Assembly: GCA_964016885.1 (NCBI GenBank)
Contig: OZ024745.1
Coordinates: 45,587,272-45,651,271 of the forward strand
Source of the DNA: Eledone cirrhosa
Taxonomy: Eukaryota > Mollusca > Cephalopoda > Octopoda > Eledonidae
Reading direction: 5' to 3'
DNA: 64,000 nt
Shown piece by piece: positions 37,140-47,609 of the stretch; position 1 is the first letter of the stretch, and the number at the start of each line of letters is the position of its first letter. The position numbers were made by a program, and so were the translations under genes. The notes below the pieces were generated by a model. That model was not told the origin of the DNA, searched no databases, and worked only from the letters and a program-made list of their open reading frames with translations.

Positions 37140-38150
37140 ATGAACACAGAGCAACGAACCAACTTGAAGTTTCTGGTACGGTTGGGGAAAACTCCGCCAG
37201 AAGCAGTGAGATTGCTGCAGCAAGTGTATGGAGATGAGACGATGTCACGCTCACGTGTTTTTGAGTGGTGCAAGAAGTTTAAAGAAGGACGCGAGGACGT
37301 GGAAGATGACCCCAGGAACGGAAGGCCCTCAACAACCAGGACTGAGGTCAACGTTGAGCGCGTCAGGCAGATGGTGCGTAGCGATCGTCGGCTGACTGTT
37401 CGACTGATGGCAAATGAGCTGGACATGAATCGGGTCAGCGTCTGGAAGATTCTCACTGAAGATTTGGTCATGCGGAAAGTCTGCGCGAAGATGGTGCCAA
37501 AACTACTGAACGATGACCAGAAGGGTCGACGCATGCAAGTGTGCCAGTACATCCTCGAGCGTCTTGAAATCGAACCAGACTTGCTAGGGACAGTCATCAC
37601 CGGTGATGAGTCATGCATCTTCGAGTACGACCCGGAAACCAAACGCCAGAGCCTTCAGAGGAAGAGTCCGTCGTCGCCAAGGCCGAAGAAAGCACGACAG
37701 TCGCAGTCCAAAGTCAAGGTCATGTTGATCACATTCTTTGATGTGAGTGGGATCGTCCACTACGAGTTCTTGCCACAGGGCCAGGCGATCAACCAGTATG
37801 TCTACAAAGAGATACTGCAGCGTTTGCTTCGTTCAGTGCGTGAGAAGAGGCGAGAGTTGTGGCAGGACAACTCGTGGCTGCTTCACCATGACAACGCGCC
37901 TGTTCACAATGCCCTGAGCATCCGACAGTTCCTGGCCGAGAAGAACACCGCCGTGCTGGAGCAACCTCCCTACTCTTCCGACCTGGCTCCGTGTGATTTT
38001 TTCCTATTCCCCAAGCTCGAGGGTGTCATCAAGGGGACCCGTTTTGAAGACGTGGACGACATCAAAAAGGCCGTGACGACATTCAAAAAGGAGTGCATGC
38101 AAGCGTGGCAGAAAAGGATGGAAACGTGCATTAGACTCCAGGGGGATTAG
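37140..38150 (+). CDS. Mariner transposase, D,D34D, probable late premature stop
   Basis: This 336-residue ORF encodes a cut-and-paste transposase. The N-terminal half has the paired helix-turn-helix DNA-binding region, with [16 protein letters not shown] at 31-48 and the linker [10 protein letters not shown] at 57-66. The catalytic triad is D156 in TGDES, D251 in HHDNAPVH and D286 in [12 protein letters not shown], with exactly 34 residues between the last two, diagnostic of mariner. The linker VPHEL-like motif is degenerate (MVPKLL). The family usually ends GDYFEG; here the ORF stops at GD-TAG and the next codons read FEGETLSVK. The matching position in the left inverted repeat (37038-37040) encodes TAC on the opposite strand, so the stop appears to be a TAC-to-TAG change. 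Two tryptophans common in the family (after GDES and after QS.Q) are C and R here. Activity is uncertain. Confidence 0.95.
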   Translation: MNTEQRTNLKFLVRLGKTPPEAVRLLQQVYGDETMSRSRVFEWCKKFKEGREDVEDDPRNGRPSTTRTEVNVERVRQMVRSDRRLTVRLMANELDMNRVSVWKILTEDLVMRKVCAKMVPKLLNDDQKGRRMQVCQYILERLEIEPDLLGTVITGDESCIFEYDPETKRQSLQRKSPSSPRPKKARQSQSKVKVMLITFFDVSGIVHYEFLPQGQAINQYVYKEILQRLLRSVREKRRELWQDNSWLLHHDNAPVHNALSIRQFLAEKNTAVLEQPPYSSDLAPCDFFLFPKLEGVIKGTRFEDVDDIKKAVTTFKKECMQAWQKRMETCIRLQGD

Positions 38151-38236
38151 TTTGAAGGAGAAACTCTTAGTGTGAAGTTTGTGTTTGAAATAAATCTTTT
38201 GTGACATCAGTCCTGGGACTTTTCTGACACCCCTTG
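38135..38236 (-). repeat. Mariner right terminal inverted repeat
   Basis: About 102 bases. It overlaps the end of the transposase ORF, so the last coding codons and the stop lie inside the repeat. Confidence 0.93.
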
Positions 38237-38321
<85 letters not shown>

Positions 38322-38507
38322 TAAATCCACCAGTTAATGGTAGGGTCTAAGCCGTATGAAGAACTCAATGAAATCCGTATGTAGATGTCGTGAAGCAAAG
38401 TTTAAAATAGAAAATTTTCAACGATATAATTCATTGGATACGGAGTCAAAAATAGAAATATTAAAACAATGAGATTAAACAAAAAACGGTTAATTCATAG
38501 TAAAATT

Positions 38508-38625
38508 CATTATTTTACGATCGTTTCTGGGGGGTAGTTCCCCGTATGTCCATTCTATTATTGATCTATGTACAATATAGTACAAAATATAAATACGTCT
38601 TCACTACCTGCCGTCTTCAGAAATA
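38508..38625 (-). ncRNA. Candidate hammerhead ribozyme, left arm (mirror copy)
   Basis: Mirror image of the right-arm motif on the minus strand: CTGAAGA (rc of 38613-38619), GAAACGATCGTA (rc of 38516-38527) and AAATAA closing helix I with TTATTT of the palindrome centre. Confidence 0.58.
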
Positions 38626-38626
38626 A

Positions 38627-38756
38627 TTATTTCTGAAGACGGCAGGTAGTGAAGACGTATGTATATTTTCTTACTATATTTTGTAATATATTGTACATAG
38701 ATCAATAATAGAATGGACATACGAGGAACTACCCCCCAGAAACGATCGTAAAATAA
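38627..38756 (+). ncRNA. Candidate hammerhead ribozyme, right arm of fold-back element
   Basis: Helix I is TTATTT (38627-38632) paired with AAATAA (38751-38756). The core CTGAAGA lies at 38633-38639. A long helix II includes GGTAGT/ACTACC and CGTATGT/ACATACG. GAAA follows at 38739-38742, helix III is the loopless palindrome ACGATCGT (38742-38749), and A38750 is the unpaired cleavage nucleotide. All invariant core bases are present. A loopless palindromic helix III would favour action as a dimer, as described for PLE hammerheads. Confidence 0.62.
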
Positions 38757-38836
38757 TGAGTTTTACTATGAATTAACCGTTTTTTGTTTAATCTCATTGT
38801 TTTCACTATTTGTATATATATAACAAATTTATTATT

Positions 38837-39020
38837 GGCAGTATCGGTAGAGGGTCGGACGCCATGCTTTCCAGCGTAGTTACGTCCCTTTACGATCTGA
38901 GTTCAAATCCTACCGAGGTTGACTTTGCCTTTCATCCTTACGGGGTCGATAAAATAAAGTACCAGTAATGCACTGGTTAATTGCTGGCCTTGTGCCTAAA
39001 GTAGAAACAATTATTATTAC
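38837..39020 (+). repeat. Octopus-type SINE, near-consensus
   Basis: Head GGCAGTATCGGTAGAGGGTC, box B GAGTTCAAATCCT, body CCTTACGGGGTCGATAAAAT, tail GCACTGGTTAATTGCTGGCC and AGTAGAAACAATTATTATT. Sits between two fold-back elements. Confidence 0.93.
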
Positions 39021-39073
<53 letters not shown>

Positions 39074-39082
39074 ATAATAATA

Positions 39083-39320
39083 AATTTGAAGACTAAAATC
39101 CAAAGAGGGCTCGATAAGGATAAATATATATCAGATATATAAGAACCGTAGAGCAAATATTTATTAAAATAACAGATTAAAGTTTAAGCAAAGAATCGGT
39201 GCTTTCACCCTTAACGGGATCTTCTGAAAATAAAAAAGTCAACTTTTTTAGTTTCAGAAGATCCCGTTAAGGGTGAAAGCAGCGATTCTTTGCTTAAACT
39301 TTAATCTGTTATTTTAATAA
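39083..39320. mobile_element. Fold-back element: internally deleted PLE (ends only)
   Basis: The left part (39083-39230) repeats the tip GAAGACTAAAATCCAAAGAG and ...AGATTAAAGTTTAAGC of the complete PLE at 51404-51714. The right part (39249-39318) is its inverted copy, as at 54828-54898. Only about 20 bases separate the arms, so the whole ORF is missing. It sits between (TA)n tracts. The + arm (39250-39300) retains the hammerhead-like fold with AGTTT/AAACT helix I. Confidence 0.88.
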
Positions 39321-39339
39321 ATATATATATATATATATA

Positions 39340-39886
39340 TGTAGATAAATCTACCAAGAGTTTACGGTAGTGTCCAATCCGTATGAAGAACTCAATGTAA
39401 TCCGGATATCATGGAAAGAAGAGATGCAATGAAAAATCACTTTCGGTGAAAGATAAACGGAATACAGAGTCAAGATAAAATATTAAAAAAATAATGAATA
39501 AAACAATGAAACAGTTCCTTATATTAAACAAAAAAAGTTCATTATTTAACGATCGTTTCTAGGATATATATGTGTTAGAATTGGCATGCATATTCAACAG
39601 ATCTATGTACAAAATTATACAAAATTATACAAACTATCAAAATTAAATATACATACCAACACATATATATGCCGTCTTCAGAAATAATCTGAAGACGGCA
39701 TATATATGTGTTGGTATGTATATTTAATTTTGATAGTTTGTATAATTTTGTATAATTTTGTACATAGATCTGTTGAATATGCATGCCAATTCTAACACAT
39801 ATATATCCTAGAAACGATCGTTAAATAATGAACTTTTTTTGTTTAATATAAGGAACTGTTTCATTGTTTTATTCATTATTTTTTTA

Positions 39887-39892
<6 letters not shown>
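39340..39892. mobile_element. Fold-back element related to the 38.3 kb copy
   Basis: The head (39340-39480) shares GAAGAACTCAATG and GGAATACAGAGTCA with the 38.3 kb element. Arms of roughly 190 bases face each other about a centre near 39684 (TTCAGAAATAATCTGAA). It lies between (TA)n tracts at 39318 and 39893. Confidence 0.9.
39689..39821 (+). ncRNA. Candidate hammerhead core with 13-bp perfect helix II
   Basis: CTGAAGA (39689-39695) leads to ATATATATGTGTT (39700-39712), perfectly complementary to AACACATATATAT (39794-39806). GG/CC pairs nearer the core. GAAA follows at 39811-39814, then the palindrome ACGATCGT and T39822. Helix I pairing is weak, so this may be a decayed relative of the 38.6 kb ribozyme. 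Confidence 0.45.
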
Positions 39893-39942
<50 letters not shown>

Positions 39943-39945
<3 letters not shown>

Positions 39946-40020
39946 CGAAGAAGGTGTGGTAAGATACCAGGTGGACCATAATGCACCAGAGAGCTCGATA
40001 CTTAGGGTAGTAGAGTGGAT
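39943..40020 (+). mobile_element. Head segment of the 48.0 kb fold-back family
   Basis: ACCAGGTGGACCATAATGCA and CGATACTTAGGGTAGTAGAG align with 48015-48070. The palindromic part is absent and (TA)n follows. Confidence 0.7.
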
Positions 40021-40119
40021 ATATATATATTTAAACTTTGTTATGCTTCAAACACCAGCTTCATAATAAGAAAATAAGTTATATTATTGAATCCCACCAA
40101 AATCTAGATTATTTTCAAC

Positions 40120-40445
40120 TTGCTTTGTGGTATAGAGTTACGGCACTTTACGTCAGAGTTCAAGTCCAGCGGAGGTTAGCTTTGCCTTTCATCCTTACGA
40201 GGTCGATAAAATAAAGTACCAGTGATGCACTGGTTCGATTTAATCGACTCTCCCCTTCCCCAAAATTGCTGACTCTGTGTCTAAAGTAGAAACAATTATT
40301 AAAGCCCTTTATGGTCTGAGTTCAAATCCCGCCAAGGTTACCTTTGCCTTTCATCCTTAGGGGGTCGATAAAATAAAGCACCAGTGATACACTGGGATAA
40401 TTGCTGGCTTTGTGCCAAATGTAGAAACAATTATTATTATTAAAG
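40120..40445 (+). repeat. Two consecutive octopus-type SINEs
   Basis: 40120-40298 lacks the head but has the long TCGATTTAATCGACT tail. 40299-40445 starts at CCCTTTATGGTCTGAGTTCA, directly in the ATTATTAAAG tail of the first, and has the short tail. Confidence 0.88.
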
Positions 40446-40546
40446 CCAGTACTATAACGAAGACATACCAGTACGTACGTTTCGTTGGTTAGGAGACCCA
40501 ACTTTTCAAACGGAATAGCTTCTTTTTAGTACTACCCTTAATAAAT

Positions 40547-40765
40547 GTTTCTACTTTTAACACAAGGCCAGCAATTTTGGGGGAGGGGAAAGTCGATTAA
40601 ATCGACACCAGTGCGTGACTGGTACTTTATTTTATCGACCCCGTAAGGATGACAGGCAAAGTTAACCTCGGCGGGATTTGAACTCAGATAATAAAGGGAC
40701 GTAACTCTTTATTGCAAAGCATGGCGTCAGACCCTCTACCGATACTGCCAATCCACCGCCCTAGT
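40547..40765 (-). repeat. Octopus-type SINE, full length, long-tail variant
   Basis: Reverse strand runs from GGCGGTGGATTGGCAGTATC through box B to GATTTAATCGACTTTCCCCT and GTGTTAAAAGTAGAAA. Confidence 0.93.
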
Positions 40766-40844
40766 ACTAGCCTTAATAATAATAATATATAAAATTCGCC
40801 CTACGGCCTTGAGTTGCTCTATACTTTGGATATTTCTTCCTCAT

Positions 40845-40945
40845 CCCCCTCCCCCTCCTCCCTCTCCTCCTTCTACTACTACTCCTACACCTCCCCCCAC
40901 CCCTCCTCCTCCTCCTCCTCCTCCTACTACTACTACTACTACTAC
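40845..40945 (-). repeat. (CCT)n/(ACT)n polypyrimidine tract
   Basis: Impure CCT and ACT triplets. The antisense frame gives a spurious Ser/Arg-rich peptide. Confidence 0.92.
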
Positions 40946-41209
40946 ACACACACACACACATGCGTGTGTGACTGAGTGAGTTTTTGTGTGTGTGTGAGAG
41001 AGAGTGTATGTGTGATTAGTGTATATATCATTGCGTACAAATTAGCGTGTAAGATTAGCATTAAATCATTTTAAGTCCGCAATGCCGATGTCCATAATAC
41101 ATACTTAATCCGTAAAATTAATCGAAATGGATTTATAAAATAAAATAAATATCTCATGTGAGGGATTAAACAATGATTTTATATCACCTTCGAATTATTA
41201 TTGGTAGTA

Positions 41210-42475
41210 GAAAAGGCTGGCTCATTGGCAGAATCGGTAGATCGTCAGACAAAATGCTTTGTGGTATTTAGATACTAGTGTTTTCGTTCTGGGTTAAAAT
41301 CCAGTCTAGGTCAGCTTTGCTTGTCATGCTTCCGGGGGTCGATTAAATAGGGTACCAGCAAAGTATTAGTCACGGTATAATCGACTTTCACTATCCCTGA
41401 AAAATTGTTCAGCCTGTGTCTAAATTAAAAATATTAATAGATGTAAAAGAGGGTGGTGGATTTGTAGTAATCAAGGAGTGTCGAAAAAAAAAAGTATTTT
41501 GAGGTATTTGGTTACGACGTTCTCCGTTAAAATCCAGACAAGGTCAGTTTTGCCTTTCAAACTTCAAAGGATTGATACAATAAGCATCATTATAATATTG
41601 AAATCAATACAATCGACAGTCTCCTCAGCCGAAATTTCCAGCCCGTGTGCCTCAATTACAAAGCATTATTAACAATAGGAATTGAAGGAGTTTGATTGGT
41701 AGACCCTCGTACAAATTAATTGCAGTATTTGGTTTTGTATTCAAATAACAGGGAAGCCAAATTTACCATTCGTCCATTTAGGAATCGATAAAATAAAGTA
41801 TCGGTTATGTATTGGAACCAATATATATTTTCCTCTTCCTCCAAATTGCTGCGGTAGAGGGTCGGATGCCATGCTTTGACGCATAGAGTTACGGCCCTTG
41901 CCATTCTGAGTTCAAATCCCGCCGAGGTTAACTTTGCTATTCATCCTTACGGGGTCTATAAAATAAAGTACCAGTAATGCACTGGGTAATTGCTGCCTTG
42001 TGCCAAAAGTAGAAACAATTATTAATGAGAGAAAGTGACGGATTGGCAAATTCGTTAAGGCGTCGGACCAAGTTCTTTGAGATTTTTAATTACGACCCTT
42101 TACATTCTGCGTTCAAATCCAATCGAGATCTACTTTACTCTTCATCATTCCGACGTCAATAAAATAAAGTTAAAATCAAGTGCTGGAGTCGATATAATGG
42201 ACTTGTGCCTTCTCTAAATTTGATGGACTTGTACCAAAGTTAGAGATCATTATTAGTAGCAGGAGAGGGCGGTGGATGGCAAACTCATTAGACCGTCTTG
42301 CAATTGTTTAGTCGCATTTGTTCAATGTTTTACGTTTTGTATGCCAAGCCAATTTTGCTTTCAAAGGTTGTTAAAATATAGTACCAGTAAAGTACTGACG
42401 TCTATATAATCTACTTCATTTTCTCAAATTGCAAGACGTGTGCAGAAATTCGAAATTATTCTTATTAGTAGTAGG
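41210..42475 (+). repeat. Head-to-tail cluster of six octopus-type SINEs
   Basis: Same-strand copies at about 41215-41443, 41450-41670, 41676-41852, 41853-42024, 42027-42258 and 42262-42475. The fourth is near-consensus and lacks the first head bases; the others are strongly diverged but keep ATAAAATAAAGTA-like bodies, TCAAATCC-like box B and ATTATTA tails. Junctions read ATTATTA-GTAG-GAGAGGG(C)GGTGGATGGCA, each new copy starting at the tail of the previous one. Confidence 0.82.
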
Positions 42476-45297
42476 AGAAGAAAGAGGAGAAAAATATGAA
42501 TTGGCAGAAATCACAAGAGTGGCTACCAAAAGCATTGTGTCCTTGATCAAAATCAACAAAAACAACAACTGCCCTACAAAAATGCAGGTCCGTAATGTGA
42601 CACTATTAACTAATAAAAGAATTGACATTGTGCTGCAATGTTTTGTTGTGTTCATATATTGTCAAAGTCTATATGCCTATTAAAACAATTCCTGACTTTA
42701 GGTAGTCTGAAAATATACAGGCGTTGGAATTTATAATCATAAACTAAGTTTGATTGTAAACATTTTCTATTATTTATTATTTTTGCAGGAAAATGTATAT
42801 GTATTTAATTACTGCGCAAATATTTCATTCAGATCAGTTTATTTTTCATTATTTTTATTCATGGTAAATATTTAGTGAGTCACTTTGGCGCATACATGGT
42901 GACTAACGCACCCAGACATTTTAAATGGCTGCATTCATGGATTTCCATCGTCGATATTTGTTACATCTGCTAATAATTACCGTCGCGTCAGCATTTATCG
43001 TGCTGCCAAAATATAGAAGACAATCTTCATTTTTTTTATATCAGCATCTTTAAATTCTATATTAGTCAATTTATGTTTGGAGTTGCGATTATAAACTGAT
43101 TCATTTTAGCTCTAAATTTAAATTTGTTATTAGTCTTTACTACCGTTATAATTATTTTTATCATGAATTCTTTTCGGCTAACACACAAATCTGCCTTCAT
43201 ACTAAAAGGCCTGTGAATTATGTATTTATATGGCAACCTCATAACATCTTCCTAATAATGTCGTTCTAAGACTGTAAATATTTTCTCAAATTATTTGTTT
43301 TTTTATTTATTAATTTGTCTGAAACAGGAGAGTAGCCTTTGGCAGGAGCTGTAGTTTGATCATGGGAAGGCAGATGCCTGTAGGGAAATTTAGATCGATA
43401 TTGTTCTATGTGCACTGATGGTGAATGATTTGGTGGTAAGGCATTAGGTATGACCAGAAATAAAACAAGACACAGAGAATTGAAAAAGTAACCACGGGTA
43501 TGTAGTTTATTACTTTAGATAAACAAATGATATTAAAGTTGTAATAGAAAGTGAAACAGTACACATGTAGACTAGTATTTACGTGTTTGTGAAACGCTTT
43601 TAGGTGATAGGCTTCAATAAAACAGTCTAACAACAAACTTATACTTCACTGATTAAGATCATATCAGGGCAGCTCGGAATTACTGCTGCTTTAAAATGTT
43701 GGTGATATTAATAACATGTTACTTTTAAGGAAGTTCCTAATAGGCTATTAGGTAGATATTAGGTTTAGAGATGATGATCTTGCTATATCGGATGCATTAT
43801 CATGAGTTTTCATATGTTGCGAGTAGATTGTAATTAAAATTAAACATTTGAGACAGGATTAGCTAGATTCAGGCATATTGTTGGACGAAACCAGACGAAA
43901 AACATCTATGAACCGGTCATATTTTTGGTTTGGAGTGTAGCACGCCGAAGTTGCTGTACAAGCATATTATATATATTAAGATACGCCCTACATGTACAGC
44001 TATATTAGTTGAAGAGATAATGGTAGAAGGACTCTTGAAAATGTATAGATATTGTTTTGGGAAAGAAGCAAATGTACACACCACAATTTGAAACATAATA
44101 TTGCTTGTTGGTAATGTGATACTTGAAGACATTTATTGATTTCCTGGGGGTTATTTTGTAAGGCAGTGAAAATAGATAAACAACACTTAGTTAGTGGGTT
44201 GTATTTGATATCTTGCGAACCTTATATGCAGTTGTATTTGCCTGTACACTTGCGGCATGCCTGCACACTTGCGGCATGACTGCAAGTCAACAAGTTACAG
44301 ATTTTGAAGTTGTAGGTTTTAGATGTGAGATACCAAATGCAGACCTGCCAACCTCTAAAAACCCAAACGGGGAGTACCATGAAAAAAAGTGCTCCAAAGC
44401 GGTGAGAAATGAGGCAAAATGGGGAGATTTACATAATGTAAGCTGTACCCATCTCTCACCCACCCTAAAGTGAGTGGGAGATCTCCCCGTCGGACGGGGA
44501 AGAGTTAAAAGGTCTGCAAACAGAATATATTTTCAAACTGCAATAGAAATACATTCAAGTTAACATAAAGTCGTTCCATCCATCAACTCAGCTAATTACC
44601 AAAGTTAAACTAAAAAAAATGTCCCTTATTTTCAATAAACACTTTTTCTTTTGGGGGCACCTATTAAACCTAAAATAGATAAATATATCTTCTATCTAAT
44701 TGCATTAAAATATCGATCAAATCAAAATATTTAATAAATGAAATACCGAAACGAAAATACAAAACTGATTCGATACTACAAAAACGGAAATCCAGCCATC
44801 GAAATAGAAACAAATCTTATTTAAAATTTTTCACAAAATCAGATGACCGTATCAATTAAATTATAGCAAAAAATGTGAAATTCCACTGTATTAATTTACA
44901 ACATTTTGGAAAATTTAAGAAGCTTGCAGATGTTTCATATTTTGGATCGGAATCGTAAATAGCTTTTCTGTCAAATATGCTCTATAGAATATATGACTGT
45001 TTGAGTTAAATGTACTTTATTTATACTTTTTTTATTTTTTTTTTTATTAATGATAGTCATAGATTACATAGTCGAAAAAAATTTATATTTTTGCCTCTTT
45101 CAAATTCCAGCATTGAGCTGGGGAGCACTATTATGATGAGGGTCAGAGCCAGAAATGCAATGGCAGTTGACCCCGCTACTTCTGCTGGAATCCGCTACAC
45201 GGCGCTAGCCGTCAGCTTTTCAATGTTCATATCTAGTAGGCTTTACACATGTTTATTCGTATAACATGAGATATACAAAATTCACACTCACACAGCC
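42476..45297. other. Non-coding sequence, one small secreted-like ORF of doubtful reality
   Basis: The 86-codon frame 44213-44473 starts with a hydrophobic stretch and has several cysteines, but overlaps GGGAGAT/ATCTCCC inverted repeats and has no splice or regulatory context. Otherwise AT-rich without features. Confidence 0.35.
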
Positions 45298-45603
<306 letters not shown>

Positions 45604-45614
45604 TATATATATAA

Positions 45615-45900
45615 TAGGTGTGGGATGCTTAAAGCGTCCGTAAGCGGTAGGCCGTTTGAGCACTCGATGCTCTTATAGAGCAGAGTATAATATCACATAA
45701 TAAACGGAGAATCAGTGGTGCGACGAATTAAAATTTATTAGACAAAGTACAATCGTTTCTCTGGCGACCAGAGGATCTTGCGATTTCAGAGTGAGGTTCG
45801 ATCATTGCATCGATCGTGCTTCGAGCTGGTCGCCAGAGAAACGATTGTAATTTGTCTAATAAATTTTAATTCGGCCCACCACTGGTTCTCCGTTTCTTAT

Positions 45901-45948
<48 letters not shown>

Positions 45949-45960
45949 ATAAGAAACGGA
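45615..45960. mobile_element. Fold-back element, same family as 36.3 kb
   Basis: The head holds GCGGTAGGCCGTTTGAGCAC. Arms about 45698-45775 and 45820-45905 pair through ACGGAGAATCAGTGGTG, AATTTATTAGACAAAGTACA and TCTCTGGCGACCAGAG. The + arm ends CGCCAGAGAAACGATTGTAA. A further AAGAAACGGAGAATCAGGGA after (TA)n at 45950 starts a partial extra copy. Confidence 0.85.
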
Positions 45961-46039
45961 GAATCAGGGACCACTTCCTGTTGCGCGCGCACCCCACATC
46001 TCTCCTCTTCCGACCACCGCTTCATGGATTACCCACACG

Positions 46040-46520
46040 CAGAAATTGACTTACAACCAATCCACTAAACATCCGTGGAACTTACCAACTTTTCAACCAT
46101 CCTCTTACGTAATCACCTATATAATTCACCCACACACACCCCCAAAAAATTGTTTTTCTCCACACGCCACCCACACCCACAACACGCTTAAACCCCACAC
46201 ACACGTGCTTCCCACCACATATTTAAACCCTCAGCCTCCTGATTCCTATCCCCCCACCCCCACCCCCCTATCCACACACGCACAGACACTCCGACCCACA
46301 AAAACACCCCCCACACACACCTCTTCCTGAACATGCAACCCCGTTCTTCCCCCAACCCTTACTTTCACATACACACACACACACACACACCTACACACAC
46401 ACACCACCTTCAGCTCTCCCCGCTCGGACACCCGTCTCCCTCTCCCGACTCCACCGGCCACCACCCTTACTCACCCCACACCCTTCCACCACCTGTTTAC
46501 CCCCCTTTTAATTTCGGTTT
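46040..46520 (+). other. Strand-asymmetric C/A-rich, G-poor tract
   Basis: Nearly 500 bases of non-repetitive but CCC/ACAC-rich sequence with very few G on the + strand. It lies between a fold-back element and the hammerhead motif at 46.7 kb and contains only low-complexity ORFs rich in Pro, His and Thr. Confidence 0.8.
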
Positions 46521-46810
46521 ATTTTGATCATGCCTTTATTTTTAAATTTTCTCATTCCTTGTATTTTGATCATGCTTTATTTTTATTTTTTATCTTTATT
46601 TGTTATTTTTTCATTCGCACCGTTTCCTTTCGCTATATGTCTCTCCACCACTCCCCTACACACCTTTTGAACTCTGTTCCCACACACTTCTCACCTGAGG
46701 AAGGGCTTATGCCCGAAACGTCGTCCCCCACCTACCCCCAATCGCCTGAGCGTGAAATTAATAAACATTTATTGTACTGCCTCTCTGTTTTGTCCCTGTT
46801 CAAATGTTTC

Positions 46811-46815
<5 letters not shown>
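46520..46815 (+). mobile_element. PLE-type terminal region with minimal hammerhead
   Basis: ATTTTGATCATGC is repeated (46521, 46563), followed by T-rich sequence, the hammerhead motif at 46693, an AATAAACATTTATTGTACTGCC segment and (TA)n. The layout resembles the terminal repeat of a Penelope-like element, but no ORF belonging to it is present. Confidence 0.5.
46693..46724 (+). ncRNA. Minimal hammerhead motif CTGAGGA/GAAACGTC
   Basis: The core CTGAGGA (46695-46701) is followed by helix II GGGC-TTAT-GCCC (46703-46714), GAAA (46715-46718), a 2-bp loopless helix III ACGT and cleavage nucleotide C46722. This compact GAAACGTC form is the one known from PLE hammerheads. Helix I has only two pairs (AC/GT), so the copy may be inactive. 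Confidence 0.55.
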
Positions 46816-46875
<60 letters not shown>

Positions 46876-46883
<8 letters not shown>

Positions 46884-47050
46884 CGATAAGAATTGCAGCT
46901 TTTTGTAAAATTCATTACATATTACAGCTTGTTTCCATATCGATCAGCTTGGGTTTGATCCCGTGATCAAACCTCAGGTGATCGATATAGAAACAAATTG
47001 TAATATGTGATAAAGTTTACAAAAAGCTGCAATTCTTATCGTCACTTTAT
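46876..47050. mobile_element. Fold-back element bounded by GTGACGATAAGAATTGCAGC
   Basis: Arms 46880-46960 and 46965-47046 are near-perfect complements. The second arm reads GATATAGAAACAAATTGTAA, again GAAAC plus a near-palindrome and TAA. It directly follows (TA)n. Confidence 0.88.
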
Positions 47051-47242
47051 ATACACTCTGCAAAGTACAGCCGCCTTAAACCTGGAGCACAATCTAACGA
47101 GAGACGGACACAGTAACAGCATCGAGTGCTTCGACCAGAGTCACTGCTTCTAACTACAAGTTACCCACCTAATAACAAGTCACCCATATAATATATATAT
47201 ATTTTTTTTTTATCAATTAGTTGTATTAATTTTATTAATAAC

Positions 47243-47423
47243 GGTGGATTGGCAGTATCGGTAGAGGGTCGGACGCCATGCTTTCCAGCATAGTTACGTC
47301 CCTTTACGATCTGAGTTCAAATCCCGCCGAGGTTGACTTTGCCTTTCATCCTTACGGGGTCGATAAAATAAAGTACCAGTAATGCACTGGGTAATTGCTG
47401 GCCTTGTGCCTAAAGTAGAAACA
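47243..47423 (+). repeat. Octopus-type SINE with 18-bp target duplication
   Basis: Near-consensus full-length copy. ATTAATTTTATTAATAAC occurs exactly at 47225-47242 and 47424-47441, a clean target site duplication showing recent LINE-type integration. Confidence 0.96.
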
Positions 47424-47609
47424 ATTAATTTTATTAATAACCCTAATTAATTTGTTCGATTGTTATATGAATATACTTTGATTCTGGAATACATTTCAGT
47501 TGTCTTTGTGTAAGATAGAGTGTGGCATGGCATTACAGTGCCTTAGGTACACAAATTCGTAGTATCTTGTAGTAGTGAGATTTCGTATATCTATTAGTAT
47601 ATACATATA

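Larger units (their letters stand above)
36951..38236 (+). mobile_element. Mariner (Tc1/mariner superfamily) DNA transposon, full length
   Basis: The element is about 1.29 kb, flanked by TA dinucleotides in a (TA)n tract, as mariners require for target sites. The left terminal inverted repeat is 36951-37053 and the right one 38135-38236. They are nearly identical over about 100 bases, beginning CGAGGTGTGTCAGAAAAGT on the left and, on the opposite strand, CAAGGGGTGTCAGAAAAGT on the right. Differences include single substitutions near the tips and one T indel. It contains a single transposase ORF. The internal GC content is far above the local background, consistent with recent arrival or purifying selection before insertion. 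Confidence 0.96.
38316..38815. mobile_element. Fold-back element with head-to-head hammerhead pair
   Basis: A long palindrome with arms at about 38462-38624 and 38627-38802, centred on TTCAGAAATAATTATTTCTG. It has a single-copy head (38319-38460) containing GAAGAACTCAATG and GGATACGGAGTCA. It is bounded by (TA)n on both sides. Each arm carries CTGAAGA, a long imperfect helix II and GAAACGATCGTAAAA. Related elements lie at 39340-39892 and 48264-48790. Confidence 0.9.

Noticed and set aside
37133..37642. 169-codon ORF antisense to the mariner transposase
   Set aside because: Shadow frame of the transposase; Ser/Arg-rich without domain.
40773..40961. Ser/Arg-repeat ORF resembling an SR protein
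   Set aside because: Produced by the CCT/ACT triplet tract read on the other strand.
44213..44473. 86-codon ORF with a hydrophobic N-terminus and several cysteines
   Set aside because: No homology recognised, and it overlaps GGGAGAT/ATCTCCC inverted repeats. Too weak to call a secreted protein.
47243..47330. tRNA gene suggested by a box B (GAGTTCAAATCCC)
   Set aside because: The box belongs to the tRNA-derived head of a SINE; the cloverleaf is not intact and the copy has a target duplication.
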